Both the position numbers and the translations under genes were made by a program. From contig NC_088936.1 of NCBI RefSeq assembly GCF_033473495.1, positions 1,550,001-1,614,000 on the forward strand: a stretch of 64,000 bases of DNA, read 5' to 3'. Positions 11,248 through 20,758 of the stretch are shown here, in pieces. The stretch comes from Cercospora beticola (Eukaryota > Ascomycota > Dothideomycetes > Mycosphaerellales > Mycosphaerellaceae). Position 1 is the stretch's first letter, and the number at the start of each line of letters is the position of its first letter. A model generated the notes under the pieces. The model was given only the letters and a program-made list of their open reading frames with translations, was not told the origin of the DNA and ran no database searches.

Positions 11248-11618
11248 TGACACTACAAATCAAACATTCATGAGGAAAGCCATTACCGGCAGGCTCGGGT
11301 GAGGCGCATTCGGGCGAATGAATGAAATGCTTCTTCAAGCACGCTTTTTTCTGTCATTGTGCAGTTCACGATGCAAAAGTTCGTTATTTCCTTTTTGTTG
11401 CACCATTGCCGGTGAGTTATTATCCCGTTGTTTCCCTCTCATATCGCATGCGGTTTCATCAGCATTGTGCCGCTGCGTACACTACCACTCAGAATCGTGA
11501 TACACTTACTCCTACGCCTCACTAGCTACCCTTCCTTTGAACATAACATTGGAGTCAGGCTCGGGTTGGAGGTACACTTCATCATCAAAACCCTTTCTAG
11601 AACGTCTTCACCGGTGCA
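11248..11618. other. Intergenic between convergent genes
   Basis: The 3' flanks of the RING gene and of the small secreted candidate. Short plus-strand ORFs here look random. Confidence 0.35.
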
Positions 11619-11915
11619 TTAGGTGCAGGAACGGAGGCAACGCGACCACGGATCTTGTGAGACGAGACATACATACATTTGCCACGATACAGCTGCACGA
11701 GGATCTGGGACCCAGCCGGCCAGTTTGAGACAGGGACCCTGCCTGATCAACGTGGGTCCCACGAGCACGACGTTCATGAAATCGTCCATTTCCGTGGAAC
11801 TTATACTGGTCTGGTCACGAATGATATGGATTCGTGTTGCTTGCTCAGTTGAAATTGTAGTTTCTACGGGTACTACGAAGAGTGCTAAGATTACAAGTAG
11901 TACTTTCGCCCACAT
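11619..11915 (-). CDS. Small secreted cysteine-containing protein (candidate)
   Basis: A 98-aa single-exon ORF from the ATG at 11915, preceded by a favourable AACAATCAAC context. The first 20 or so residues (MWAKVLLVILALFVVPVE) form a convincing signal peptide. The mature part has four cysteines, all in its C-terminal half, which could form two disulfides. No family is recognised. Small secreted proteins of this type are often effectors or antimicrobial peptides in plant-associated fungi, but that is only a possibility here. The longer upstream frame has no signal peptide. The ORF could still be chance, as no splice evidence supports it. Confidence 0.42.
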   Translation of the reverse strand: MWAKVLLVILALFVVPVETTISTEQATRIHIIRDQTSISSTEMDDFMNVVLVGPTLIRQGPCLKLAGWVPDPRAAVSWQMYVCLVSQDPWSRCLRSCT

Positions 11916-12906
11916 GTTGATTGTTGGGTTCAGGTTGTCTTTCTCTGAGGAGACAGAGATGGGCGCAATAAGGCCAAGTAGGTGTTGAACAGATCTCTTT
12001 GATGTCCTGGCTCGGTTTCTTGGAGGGAGCAAGTTTGACGATTAGATTCTTCCAACTTTCCAACTTCGAGGTCGATGCTGTCCGTCTGTCGGCTTGTGAA
12101 TGAGTTTTGACAGGAGAGAATGTCTTTGCCGGTTTTTGAGAGCGTGAGGTTGGATCCGCTTCTGAACTGCGTTGGTAATTGAGGACTGTGATTTGTCTTT
12201 CCAGCGTGAGTCACGATGGTGTTTGGTTGATAGGTTTGAAAAGTCGTCGTAGCCTAGGAAGGGCTCCATGCTCCGGTTCGAGGTTGGTTCTCGGGTTGGC
12301 GAGATTGGTCTGGGCTGGGAAGAAGTGCGGCTGTGGTCTTGCAGTGGACTTGTTTATGCCCCGGCTGATGATCGTCTCTGAGGAGGATCAGCGAGGCAGG
12401 CGAAGCCGAGCGTGTTTATCAAGAACGCTGGAGCCTTATTCACAGAATCCTGAACTTCACAGCACTATGGAATGGGTAAATGAGTTGAACGATGCTAGTA
12501 CGCAACGGGACCGCAGAGTAGAAGGCACCATGGCATGTTGCTGTCTCTGTTTTCAGTGCATATGGCAACATACCTTCGCTCATGCCCCTCCCATCTCTCT
12601 GGGAAGTGCTCAAGCCCTGAAAACCAGTATTCCATGAGGCTTGAAGCGGAAAATCTGCGTGGAAGCAGTAATGCATGCGGCAAGAAAATGTGCATTGCCA
12701 CTAGACTTGCCCTAGAGTAAATCACGAAACTGAACGCTCGCTTGAATAACACGTACATTTCGTCTCTCATTCATGTTTGTCCCATCAGATAAAAGCCTCG
12801 CTTTCCTTTCACTCGATAACTCCTCTTGCCTGGCTCCCGCTATTTGCACGGGCTCTCCATTCTCCCTCCCGAGATCTGATATCTCCATGCTCTTGTCCTC
12901 TGACAA
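11916..12906. other. Intergenic, no recognised gene
   Basis: About 1 kb between the small secreted candidate and SNX3. Overlapping ORFs of 60-150 codons on both strands have no motif or consistent splicing. It probably holds the promoter of the secreted candidate and the SNX3 3' UTR. Confidence 0.35.
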
Positions 12907-13470
12907 TTACCACGCATTGCGGTCCCAATTCGGATCTTGCACAAATCCTCCCAGCACTCTACTCCCAGTCTGCAAAAGCGGATGCCCCACTACAATCCTC
13001 AAGAATCTCTCCAGTCCCTTCCTTCGCTCCTCAATCACCGCATCGTCGAATCGATTCAGATAGACCTTGCCAGGCAGCGGCGGAATACTAACTCGCGCCG
13101 ATTCGCGCTCCAATAGATCGCGGAACACTTCAAAGTCCGAATATCTTCTTCGCACTTCAGACCGTCGGAGCTTGAAGGCCGGGATATTGGTGCTCAATCG
13201 AATGAGATAGGTGGTGTAGCGGGAGTTAGGACTGGATGTAGGTTGGTGTGTTTGAGGATCGGTGACTTCGATTTCGAGGAAGTTTTCGGGTACGCCGTAG
13301 ATCTCTTCGAAAGATTGCGTGTGAGACTCGCGGCCGGTGCTGGCGAAGCCGGAGGGAAGCGTCCAGCCGCCGCGTTGTTCGAGGGCGGTTTTGGTGGTGG
13401 TCGTGGTGGAGTGTTGTTGCGAGTCATGGGGCTCAGCAGCGGGGTCCGCTCGGGGCTCGATGCGCTGCAT
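12907..13470 (-). CDS. SNX3: Sorting nexin-3 (PX domain)
   Basis: A 187-aa protein in one exon. The ATG at 13470 is the first true ATG; the frame runs a few codons further up only through a TTG. After a disordered N-terminus of about 55 residues comes one PX domain. It has the PI3P-binding motif [10 protein letters not shown], the PPLPGK loop and the RRKGLERFL helix, and it ends in a [10 protein letters not shown] signature typical of fungal SNX3/Grd19. SNX3 binds PI3P on endosomes and with retromer recycles cargo to the Golgi. It is head-to-head with a Zn2Cys6 gene; the two share a 233-bp promoter. Confidence 0.92.
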   Translation of the reverse strand: MQRIEPRADPAAEPHDSQQHSTTTTTKTALEQRGGWTLPSGFASTGRESHTQSFEEIYGVPENFLEIEVTDPQTHQPTSSPNSRYTTYLIRLSTNIPAFKLRRSEVRRRYSDFEVFRDLLERESARVSIPPLPGKVYLNRFDDAVIEERRKGLERFLRIVVGHPLLQTGSRVLGGFVQDPNWDRNAW

Positions 13471-13703
13471 GGTGGGCGGCAACAGCGATGCAGGCGGTGG
13501 TGACAGTGGTATGTGTACTTGGAGTGTTCAGATGGGCGGTGATTGAGCTTCTAGAACCTGCAGTGTGGAAGATGGAAGAGGAGGAGCAAGAGCTGCTGCG
13601 TCATTGGAGGTCGGTCGGCTCCATGTCGCGTGCGCAGCAGACAGGGTCGCGATGCCCACAACACCAACATATCCAACGCAATGATACGCCCGAATCTTGA
13701 GCC

Positions 13704-15188
13704 ATGGCGGCACGCGAATCGCCTCCATCTTCAACTGCCGGTGCCCCTAGGAATGAACCTACGACCGCACGCCGCGCATGCGATTCCTGCTATGCTCTCA
13801 AGGAGAAATGCTTCTACCCGGATGCCACCTCCGACTGCCACCGCTGCTGTAGGCTGAAGAAGAAGTGTACAGACGATCGACCTATGCGCCAATCAGGCCG
13901 TCCGCGAAGAAATCGACCAGTCCAACGTGGCATCTGCAAGCGAGCTACAGCGATAGCAGCCAAGCCTTCCCCGATGCTGCCCCCTTTTGGACTTCTCTCC
14001 GCACGGCTCGATCCCGCGGACGAGTACTTGCTCGTCAATTACATGGAGCCGCAGGATGTCGGTGATCTTATGGTCGCGCCGAGAATTGGAGAGGAAATGT
14101 TTCACCAAGCCGTCCAATGTCTGCTTACAAATTACGATGACCTTCGAGACGGCTTCCTCTCACTCTATGGCTCGTACCTGACTGCTCTTGGGGTTGAAGT
14201 GCCTGGCTACACGTACGAGAAGAACATTCGCCAGGGAACCTGTGCTCTTGCCAAATTCAGCTCATGGCAGCTACCGCAAGACCATCAAGCTTTTGTGCCG
14301 TGGCTCTGGCTGGGTGTGATGATCTTACTCCATGGCCATTGTGTACTTGGCTCGAACAATGCACCTGTGAGGCGGTACATATTGACACACTTGAAGCAGC
14401 TCGGCGCGAGTGCTAAAAATCTGATTATGCATCCTGTGGTCGTTTCACAAATCGCCCTCGACATACAAGACAGTCTCATGCTAGGGCAAGTACCCATACT
14501 CAACATGCCCGAGCGTTTCGAACAACCGTTTCGATATGAAATCTTGGCGGGGTTGTGCCCAGAAATTTTCCGCTTTCTACATGAGCTATGTGGGATTCTG
14601 GCATCGAGAAGTGCTTCTATTGATGCGACGGGGGTCGTGGAAGCTCGTTCATCAAACCTTCTGACGAGGATCGAAGCGTGGCACCCTCCTCTCTCGCCGG
14701 AAGTTCTGGGCGAGCTTACTTCGACGGAAGCAATTCATATCCAGACACAAGTTCGTGTGTACAAAACTGCCATCAAGCTCTTCATTCATCGCCTGCGCCA
14801 CCCGTTTGGCGAAGATGATGAAACGGCACATGCTATAGCACTAAGCATCTTTGCGGATCTTGATCTTGCGACGGCATTGTCAGGCGAACCTCCGAGTCTC
14901 GTCACATTGCCTTTCCTCATTGCAGCAATAGAGACATGGCCGGCTGACCGCGAGCGAATCAATCGCGACATCTCGGTCTACGTGGATGGCATAACGCCTG
15001 TGGTCCACGCTCGTAATGAAGATTTCTTGAACGTCATATGGCGCCGCAGAGACTCTGGCCAATCTTTCAAGTGGATCGACATCATGGACGAGCTGCCAGA
15101 GCTGGGCATCAATCGAGTGGGTGGCAAGAAAAAAGCTCGCGCGGGAGGGAAGATCGTTCAAGAACAGGACACTTTGCCAGCTGGCTGA
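13704..15188 (+). CDS. Zn2Cys6 transcription factor
   Basis: A 494-aa single-exon protein starting at the ATG in GAGCCATGG. The binuclear zinc cluster is complete: C26, C29, C36, C45, C48 and C55 (spacing 2-6-8-2-6), preceded by a short disordered tail and followed by a basic linker. The rest is a helical, Leu-rich regulatory region without the full Fungal_trans signature, as is common in the short class of these regulators. Pathway unknown. It is divergent from SNX3, and the gene-poor repeat region begins just after its stop. Confidence 0.85.
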   Translation: MAARESPPSSTAGAPRNEPTTARRACDSCYALKEKCFYPDATSDCHRCCRLKKKCTDDRPMRQSGRPRRNRPVQRGICKRATAIAAKPSPMLPPFGLLSARLDPADEYLLVNYMEPQDVGDLMVAPRIGEEMFHQAVQCLLTNYDDLRDGFLSLYGSYLTALGVEVPGYTYEKNIRQGTCALAKFSSWQLPQDHQAFVPWLWLGVMILLHGHCVLGSNNAPVRRYILTHLKQLGASAKNLIMHPVVVSQIALDIQDSLMLGQVPILNMPERFEQPFRYEILAGLCPEIFRFLHELCGILASRSASIDATGVVEARSSNLLTRIEAWHPPLSPEVLGELTSTEAIHIQTQVRVYKTAIKLFIHRLRHPFGEDDETAHAIALSIFADLDLATALSGEPPSLVTLPFLIAAIETWPADRERINRDISVYVDGITPVVHARNEDFLNVIWRRRDSGQSFKWIDIMDELPELGINRVGGKKKARAGGKIVQEQDTLPAG

Positions 15189-16240
15189 AGGACCCGACAA
15201 TGACGTTACTTCATCTTTGTCTCCGGATTTGATGGGCAGAACATTCTCGTGGTCGGTCACGAATACTCTGGGCTTGATGCGATCTCACGCTCGACGCGCT
15301 CCTACGTCTGTGCACGTGCCAGGGGTGTCTCCACCGGATGGGCAAACCCTCCGGTTCCGGTCACGTGCCATGGGAAGTGGTCCTTCAACAGGAAGAAGGG
15401 CATGTTTAAATAGCTCAACTTGTCCAAGGCGAGCCTGTTCGAGGTCCCAAAACCAGTCCGCGAACACCATAAACACTTCAGCGATGTCCACAAGCGCCGG
15501 CGGTATCGAGTACAATCCAGACCTCAAAGGACCCGATCATTTTCCAGTCCTATGCTGGGGTCATAACAGTATATCTCGCCTTCCATGTACTTCCTCCAGC
15601 ACGAATGCAAGACCTGACGTACCGAACAGAGCTTCCAAAGCAGAAAGGCCAGATCACGTATACTCTTGGACGAAACCAACATCGTCCTACTTTCGCTTTA
15701 TGGAATCATGGCATCGTCGCTGGCCTTCGGAATACGATTAGACGAAGCAGTGGACAAGCACTCTATGTCATCCCGCCGTTTCTTGCAGCATGGGCGGCAA
15801 TGACCTGGGCTGAGGAGAGGTGAGATCAACAACCTCTCTGTTAGAGGTTTCAATCGAGTCGCTGCTGAACTACCACGTCATCAGGAGTCGGTACTTGAAT
15901 TCGAAGAAAGGGCGAGCAGAGTATGATAACGAAGGCTAGAGCCGCTCAGCTTGTTTTGAAACGCGGTGAGCGATGATTTGAAGTACACGATTCATCAGCA
16001 GGCGACATTTTCGATTCGACTAAGCACCGAGAACGGAAACTGTAGCGCGCGAGGGCGCCACTTCTACTTCAAGCGAAACCAAACCACCGGAATTGTTCTC
16101 AGCTGTCGCGTCTGTTGTACGATTTCGCGGAGTGATTTGATATTTCTCGTGCTCCCTCGTTTGCTTCCGGAAGGATGCTCGCCGACACAAGTGCTGTGGC
16201 GAGGCAAGCCTGAAATACACAAGCTCGCACCATGGTTTTG
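15189..16240. other. Gene-poor region, left part
   Basis: Downstream of the Zn2Cys6 gene. An overlapping ORF (15121-15741) starts inside the regulator and shows no domain. It contains one copy of a 52-bp direct repeat; otherwise nothing is recognised. Confidence 0.4.
15881..15932 (+). repeat. Direct repeat, copy 1 (~52 bp)
   Basis: Matches 16813-16864 at roughly three quarters of positions by eye. The shared core TTGAATTCGAAGAAAGG is identical. The two copies lie 932 bp apart in direct orientation and flank the 98-bp tandem repeats. Confidence 0.55.
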
Positions 16241-16500
16241 ACTCTTGCGCCTTGATAAAAGATGTGCGGCCTGTGCAGACTCTTTTCCTCTAGTGAAAGG
16301 GTCGCGAAGGCAACCGATAGAGGCAAGATTAAGATGTAACTCTTGCGCCTTAATCAGAGACGTATAGCCGGTACAGACTCTTTTCCTCTAGTTAAAGGAT
16401 CTCGAAGCCAACCAATAGAGGCAAGATGGAAACATGACAATCGCGCCTGAATCAGAGACTCGTGGCCTGGGACAAAGTGGCTCTGACGATCAAGACCTTG
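16241..16500 (+). repeat. 98-bp tandem repeat, about 2.5 copies
   Basis: The segment starting ACTCTTGCGCC at 16241 recurs at 16339 and, more diverged, around 16437. The internal landmark ACTCTTTTCCTCTAG occurs at 16279 and again at 16377. The period is 98 bp at both landmarks. The unit opens with a TCTTT/CCTCT block and contains GCAAGAT, resembling the 96-bp array at 18.1-19.7 kb, so both may derive from one minisatellite family. Confidence 0.75.
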
Positions 16501-18110
16501 TTATGCCAACGGAGGTAAAGATGGGTGATTCGATGCAAAGCAATCCGAGCCTTGCAAGAATGGAACGGCCGCAATCACGAGCGAGAGTAAGAACTCGAGC
16601 CCACGGATTCCAAGAAGCTGGAAGACTCTATCAAGGAAGAATTTCTCCTCCAGAGGGCCCGCGAGCTTCACCCCGACCGACGAGCAGCATGTCGGATGCA
16701 AGAAATGAAAGCTAAAATGAATTCCCACTGCGGTTATGCAGTCAGAACAACTACTCGGCCACCATCACTCTCGATGCTCTAGACCGCCCCCCAAGTTCTT
16801 CCTTATTTGATGTCAGGAATCGATATTTGAATTCGAAGAAAGGTCGCGTGGAGCATGAAGACGAAAATTGAATCGAAATTCGCTCCAGGACTTGTTGGAC
16901 AGGAGCATGAAAGTGCCTCACAAAATCTTCCTTCCGCCAGCTTGTCGGATTCGATCGGGCATCAAGCAAGACATGAAAGAACGTTTTGGAGAACAAGTCA
17001 TACAATACACATTATGATGGGATATGGCTCATTACTCGTCTTCCGACTTCTTCAACATGACAGACATCAAACTGCTACTCTTTTCCCAAGGACGATGCGA
17101 AAAGAACGAGCTCCGAAGATCGGACGAACTTCGTGAGAATCTTTTCCTTGGGGTCACGTAGATTCGAAGAAGTTCATTGTTGGCGAAGCGGGCAAAACTG
17201 ATACTGCTTCCAAGGAAAGAGCCCGGCCGTCGCCAAGTATTGGTTCATTTGTATGGCGGTGGACTGGTCGTGGAAGTGGCCTGTTGTCTGGCCCCAGTAC
17301 ATCAATAAGCAAGTCTTCTCTGGAGTGTACTCTGCGAGAGGCTCCATGCTCTCGATTTTGGACGTGCTGATACCGCTACAGTACCTCTCAACCATGATTC
17401 CATCCTTCCTGAGCCCAACTTCGAGATGAAAACGTCCAGAAATGGACAAAGAGCTCAGGTGCCAACGAAGTGCAAAGCGTTCTCTGTCGCAGTCGCAGTG
17501 TCATATCTCATTGACACTCTCTATTCGCTACCGAGACTGGAAGCTTTGTTTTGTGGGGCTCACTAGCGACTCTTGGATCCGCACGGAGCCGTCGCTCTCA
17601 TAACACGTGCGAGGACCTCTTGCGCATGAGCTTTAAGATGTAGTCGAACTCCAGATTAGGATGGATCGGAAGGTCCGGCTAAGACCAGTGATTGCTCTTT
17701 TGGGCGGTTATTGCATCGTTGTATACCCTCAAGCAGCATGCGGCAACACGAAGTTGCAGCTTTTGTTCACACAAAAGCGTGCACAGTTGCAGGTATATTG
17801 TAACTCATACTGACTTCTCCGTGGTCCAACATGGGAGATTCAGATACCATAGGTCGCTGGTCACACTGCTATAAGCTCACGGCCGTGTTTCCAACACCGA
17901 AAAGCGACTCACTTCATCACTGAAACGGGAACAATTCGCTGTCTCTTCTTCGCATATGACAGACGGCCGTTGCGAGTCTTCTGGACGATGAAATCCAAAG
18001 CTGTCGACCAACAACCTTTCTGCTTTCCCTTGCTGGCTGGTACAGTCTCTGTCTCTGAACCTCCGCACGCTTCTGTCATCGTCAACTTTAGAGCAATCGC
18101 CACGCGAGAT
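16501..18110. other. Gene-poor region, middle part
   Basis: No supported gene on either strand. It contains copy 2 of the 52-bp direct repeat. Weakly periodic fragments resembling the 96-bp unit appear from about 17.8 kb onward, suggesting eroded copies. Confidence 0.4.
16813..16864 (+). repeat. Direct repeat, copy 2 (~52 bp)
   Basis: Partner of 15881-15932. Both begin TCAGGA and share the TTGAATTCGAAGAAAGG core. Confidence 0.55.
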
Positions 18111-19724
18111 ACCTTCTCTGACGACGCAGGCAGCGCTTCGCTCATGAGCTTGGCTTCGCCGAGAATAGCCCAGCAGATAGCGGTCGGAGACATGTTCTGA
18201 GTTTGTGTTCTCTGAGTTCGAACAGGTTGGAAAGTTCGTCAGTCTGCTTCAGCGTAGAATAATGACGACGCTGCTGGTCCGAGACCGGATTCCGCAATCA
18301 TCTTTCTCTAAACATAGAGACAGCTGTATGCTCATGAGGGTGACACAGTGCAAGATTATGCTGCAAGGGTCCGTTTGAGCTGGCATTGCCACCTCGTCTT
18401 TCTCTGGAAATCGCGGGCACACTGAGCTTATCGGAGGCAACCAGGAGAGAAACGACGCCGCAGAATTGTGTTCGAGATAACGTTCCCAGCCTATGTTTCT
18501 CTGAGAACAGCGTGGACCCTAAGCTCAGCGGGCCGACTAAGAGAAAATTTATGCCGCAGAGGAATGTTCGAGATAATATTGCTAACTCATCTTTCTCTGA
18601 GAACCGCGAGCATTCTGAGCTCTTCGGGTTGACTAATAGCAAAAACATGCTGGAGAGGTATGTTGGAGACAATCTTGCCAGCTCACCTGCCTCTGGAAAT
18701 CGCGAGCACGCTGAGCTCATCGTGTTAACTACGGGAGAAATCATGCCGCGGAGGCATGTTCGAGATAAAGCTGTCAGCTTGTCTTTCTCTGAAATTCGCA
18801 AGCACTCTGAGCTCGTCGAGGTAGCTAAGAACAAAATTATGCCGCAGAGATACATTTGAGATGACAGTGCCAGCTTGCCTTTCTCTGACGATCGCGAGCG
18901 CTGTGAGCCCGTCTGGTTGACTACAAGCAAGATTATACCGCAAAAATTTGTTCGAGACAACATTTCAAGATCATTCGTTTCCAATTCAAAAGGCATTTTC
19001 TTGCGAACGAGGTTGGCCCAGGGCGAAATCGCGCTGCAGCCCTTTTGCTGAGACAAAATGTGCAGGTGATATTTCTCTGAAAACAAACGGGGTTTCTGTG
19101 CCAACGAGACTGGAGAAGCGCAAAATCAGCCTGCGGAGCTCTGTTCGAGATAACATTACCAAGTCGTCTTTCTCCGCTTCATATCGAGCTCCACGCCAAA
19201 CGAGTTGGAAACGTGCAAGATTTCGCTGCAGATATATTTCTGAGACAAGCTACTTCACCCGTTCTTTCTCTGAGCATGAATAGGTCTGTGTGCTCACTGG
19301 GCTGGCCAAGTGCAAAATAATACTCCATACATTTGTCTGAGACAGAAGCTAACGGCCACCTCTCTCCGGAACCGATGATGATTGTGTGCTTCCGGGGTTG
19401 GACAAGAGCGAAATGGCGCCGCAGAGGTTTATTGGAGACATTTGGACAGCCTGTATTCCTCCGAACAAAGAACAGCTTCTCTGCCGTTGAGAGTGAAGAA
19501 GAGCGAAATGGTGCCGCAGAGGTTTATTGGAGGCATGTGGCCAGCTCGCCTTTCTCCGAACAAATAACTCTTTCTCTGCCATCGAGAGTAACCACGGACA
19601 AAATCATGCCGCTGGCAGTTCCCAGAGTCAGAGCTATCAGCTCAACTATCTCTGAGAATCCGTGGTATACCCTGCTCATCAGGGTCGTCACGAGCCAAAT
19701 AGTGCTCACGCAATTCATCTAGAG
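18111..19724 (+). repeat. 96-bp divergent minisatellite, ~17 copies
   Basis: The anchor TCTTTCTCTGA (or a close variant) recurs at 18111, 18206, 18301, 18397, 18494, 18590, 18686, 18782, 18878, 18974, about 19071, 19167, 19263, about 19360, about 19455, about 19550 and about 19646. Spacings are 95-97 bp. Further conserved blocks in each unit are GCGAGCAC-CTGAGCTC, AAGAGCAAAATTATGCCGCAG and TGTTCGAGATAA. The most similar units (18494-18880) differ at perhaps a fifth to a third of positions; the outer ones diverge more. One-base indels shift the frame between units. The 268-codon minus-strand ORF (18298-19104) and the plus-strand ORFs within it are therefore by-products of a 96-bp (32-codon) unit rather than clear genes. 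The array ends at the GNAT gene's stop. Confidence 0.9.
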
Positions 19725-20359
19725 AACGCCGGTCTAATCATTAAGTGTTCCATATACCCATTCGACCCAGGCATTTCCACACTCCCTTGGTCCTCAAACC
19801 CAAGCTTCACATACAGCGGCGCAGCTTTCGCGTTCGCCTCTACGAAAGTCACCAACCCAGCCTCATCAGCTATTCTCCCTGCAGCTTCCAACAATTTCCT
19901 CGCAAAGCCTCGTCCCTTGTAGTCATGATCCACGCCAAAGAGTTCGAGGAGGTAATTCTTCTGCCCAGCATATTTTCCAGGAGGTTCGAAAGCTTTCTTC
20001 CGTCCTTCGATGATGGTATCGACAGCGGGTATAAGTAGCGATGCATCATGATCTGGAGTCAATTCATATTGCGACATGAAGCCTCCTGAACGATCATCTG
20101 CTTGCATGAGTCGGAGACAAAGGACTCCAACGACTCTGGTGGCAAGTTCTGCTGAGGGATCGTAGGCGATGAGAACATGACAGTATTCTGCATTGATTTC
20201 ATCCGTGTAGACTCGGGTCCACCATTTGGCAACAGCCGGCGTATCCGGGAAGCATCCTTTGATATATGGGTTCACAGGATGGAAAGATCTCTTGACGATT
20301 GTTGTGAGGGAAGGGATTTCTGCTAGGGTTGCTTCTCGGATCTCGATGGGTGCTGTCAT
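19715..20359 (-). CDS. GNAT-family N-acetyltransferase
   Basis: A 214-aa protein from the ATG at 20359, preceded in the same frame by about 49 codons without a start. It has the GNAT fold signature: the acetyl-CoA pyrophosphate loop in the segment VDHDYKGRGFARKLLE (Arg/Gly-X-Gly-X pattern) and a following helix. A second conserved segment with EANAKAAPLYVKLGFE is the usual beta6-alpha4 region. The substrate cannot be told from sequence; small-molecule or puromycin-like acetyltransferases are common in this fungal class. Its last codons overlap the final unit of the 96-bp minisatellite. Confidence 0.85.
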   Translation of the reverse strand: MTAPIEIREATLAEIPSLTTIVKRSFHPVNPYIKGCFPDTPAVAKWWTRVYTDEINAEYCHVLIAYDPSAELATRVVGVLCLRLMQADDRSGGFMSQYELTPDHDASLLIPAVDTIIEGRKKAFEPPGKYAGQKNYLLELFGVDHDYKGRGFARKLLEAAGRIADEAGLVTFVEANAKAAPLYVKLGFEDQGSVEMPGSNGYMEHLMIRPAFSR

Positions 20360-20758
20360 TGTTCGTAGATCGCGAGACTGGACCGAGCTGTAAATGTAAC
20401 GAGAATGCAGGATGTTGTGGAGAGCCAAAGTTGAGGATGAGCTTTGGGGAGCTCTATGCACCACCCACAGCAAGCAAAGATGACTAATGTGATTGTTGAA
20501 GGACACAGGATCTCAGATCTTGGCACGCCCTGAGGTTGCCAGTCATAGACGATGGACCCACAGCAGGCCCACTAAGACAGGATGGAGGAGTGCTCGAGGA
20601 TCAACTGAGGACTCAGCATCGATCGATCGGTTTGTTTGACGCCACGCTCCATGAATGTCACATAACGAGAAATGCTTGGTTACCGCGCAACGTCGAAATG
20701 CATGTTACTGCGATTATAACAATATTTGCTGGCTGATCTACAGCACATCCGACCAAGT
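20360..20758. other. Intergenic between two minus-strand genes
   Basis: GNAT promoter and MFS 3' flank. No supported gene. Confidence 0.35.

Noticed and set aside
15121..15741. 206-codon ORF overlapping the end of the Zn2Cys6 gene
   Set aside because: It starts inside the regulator in another frame and has no motif.
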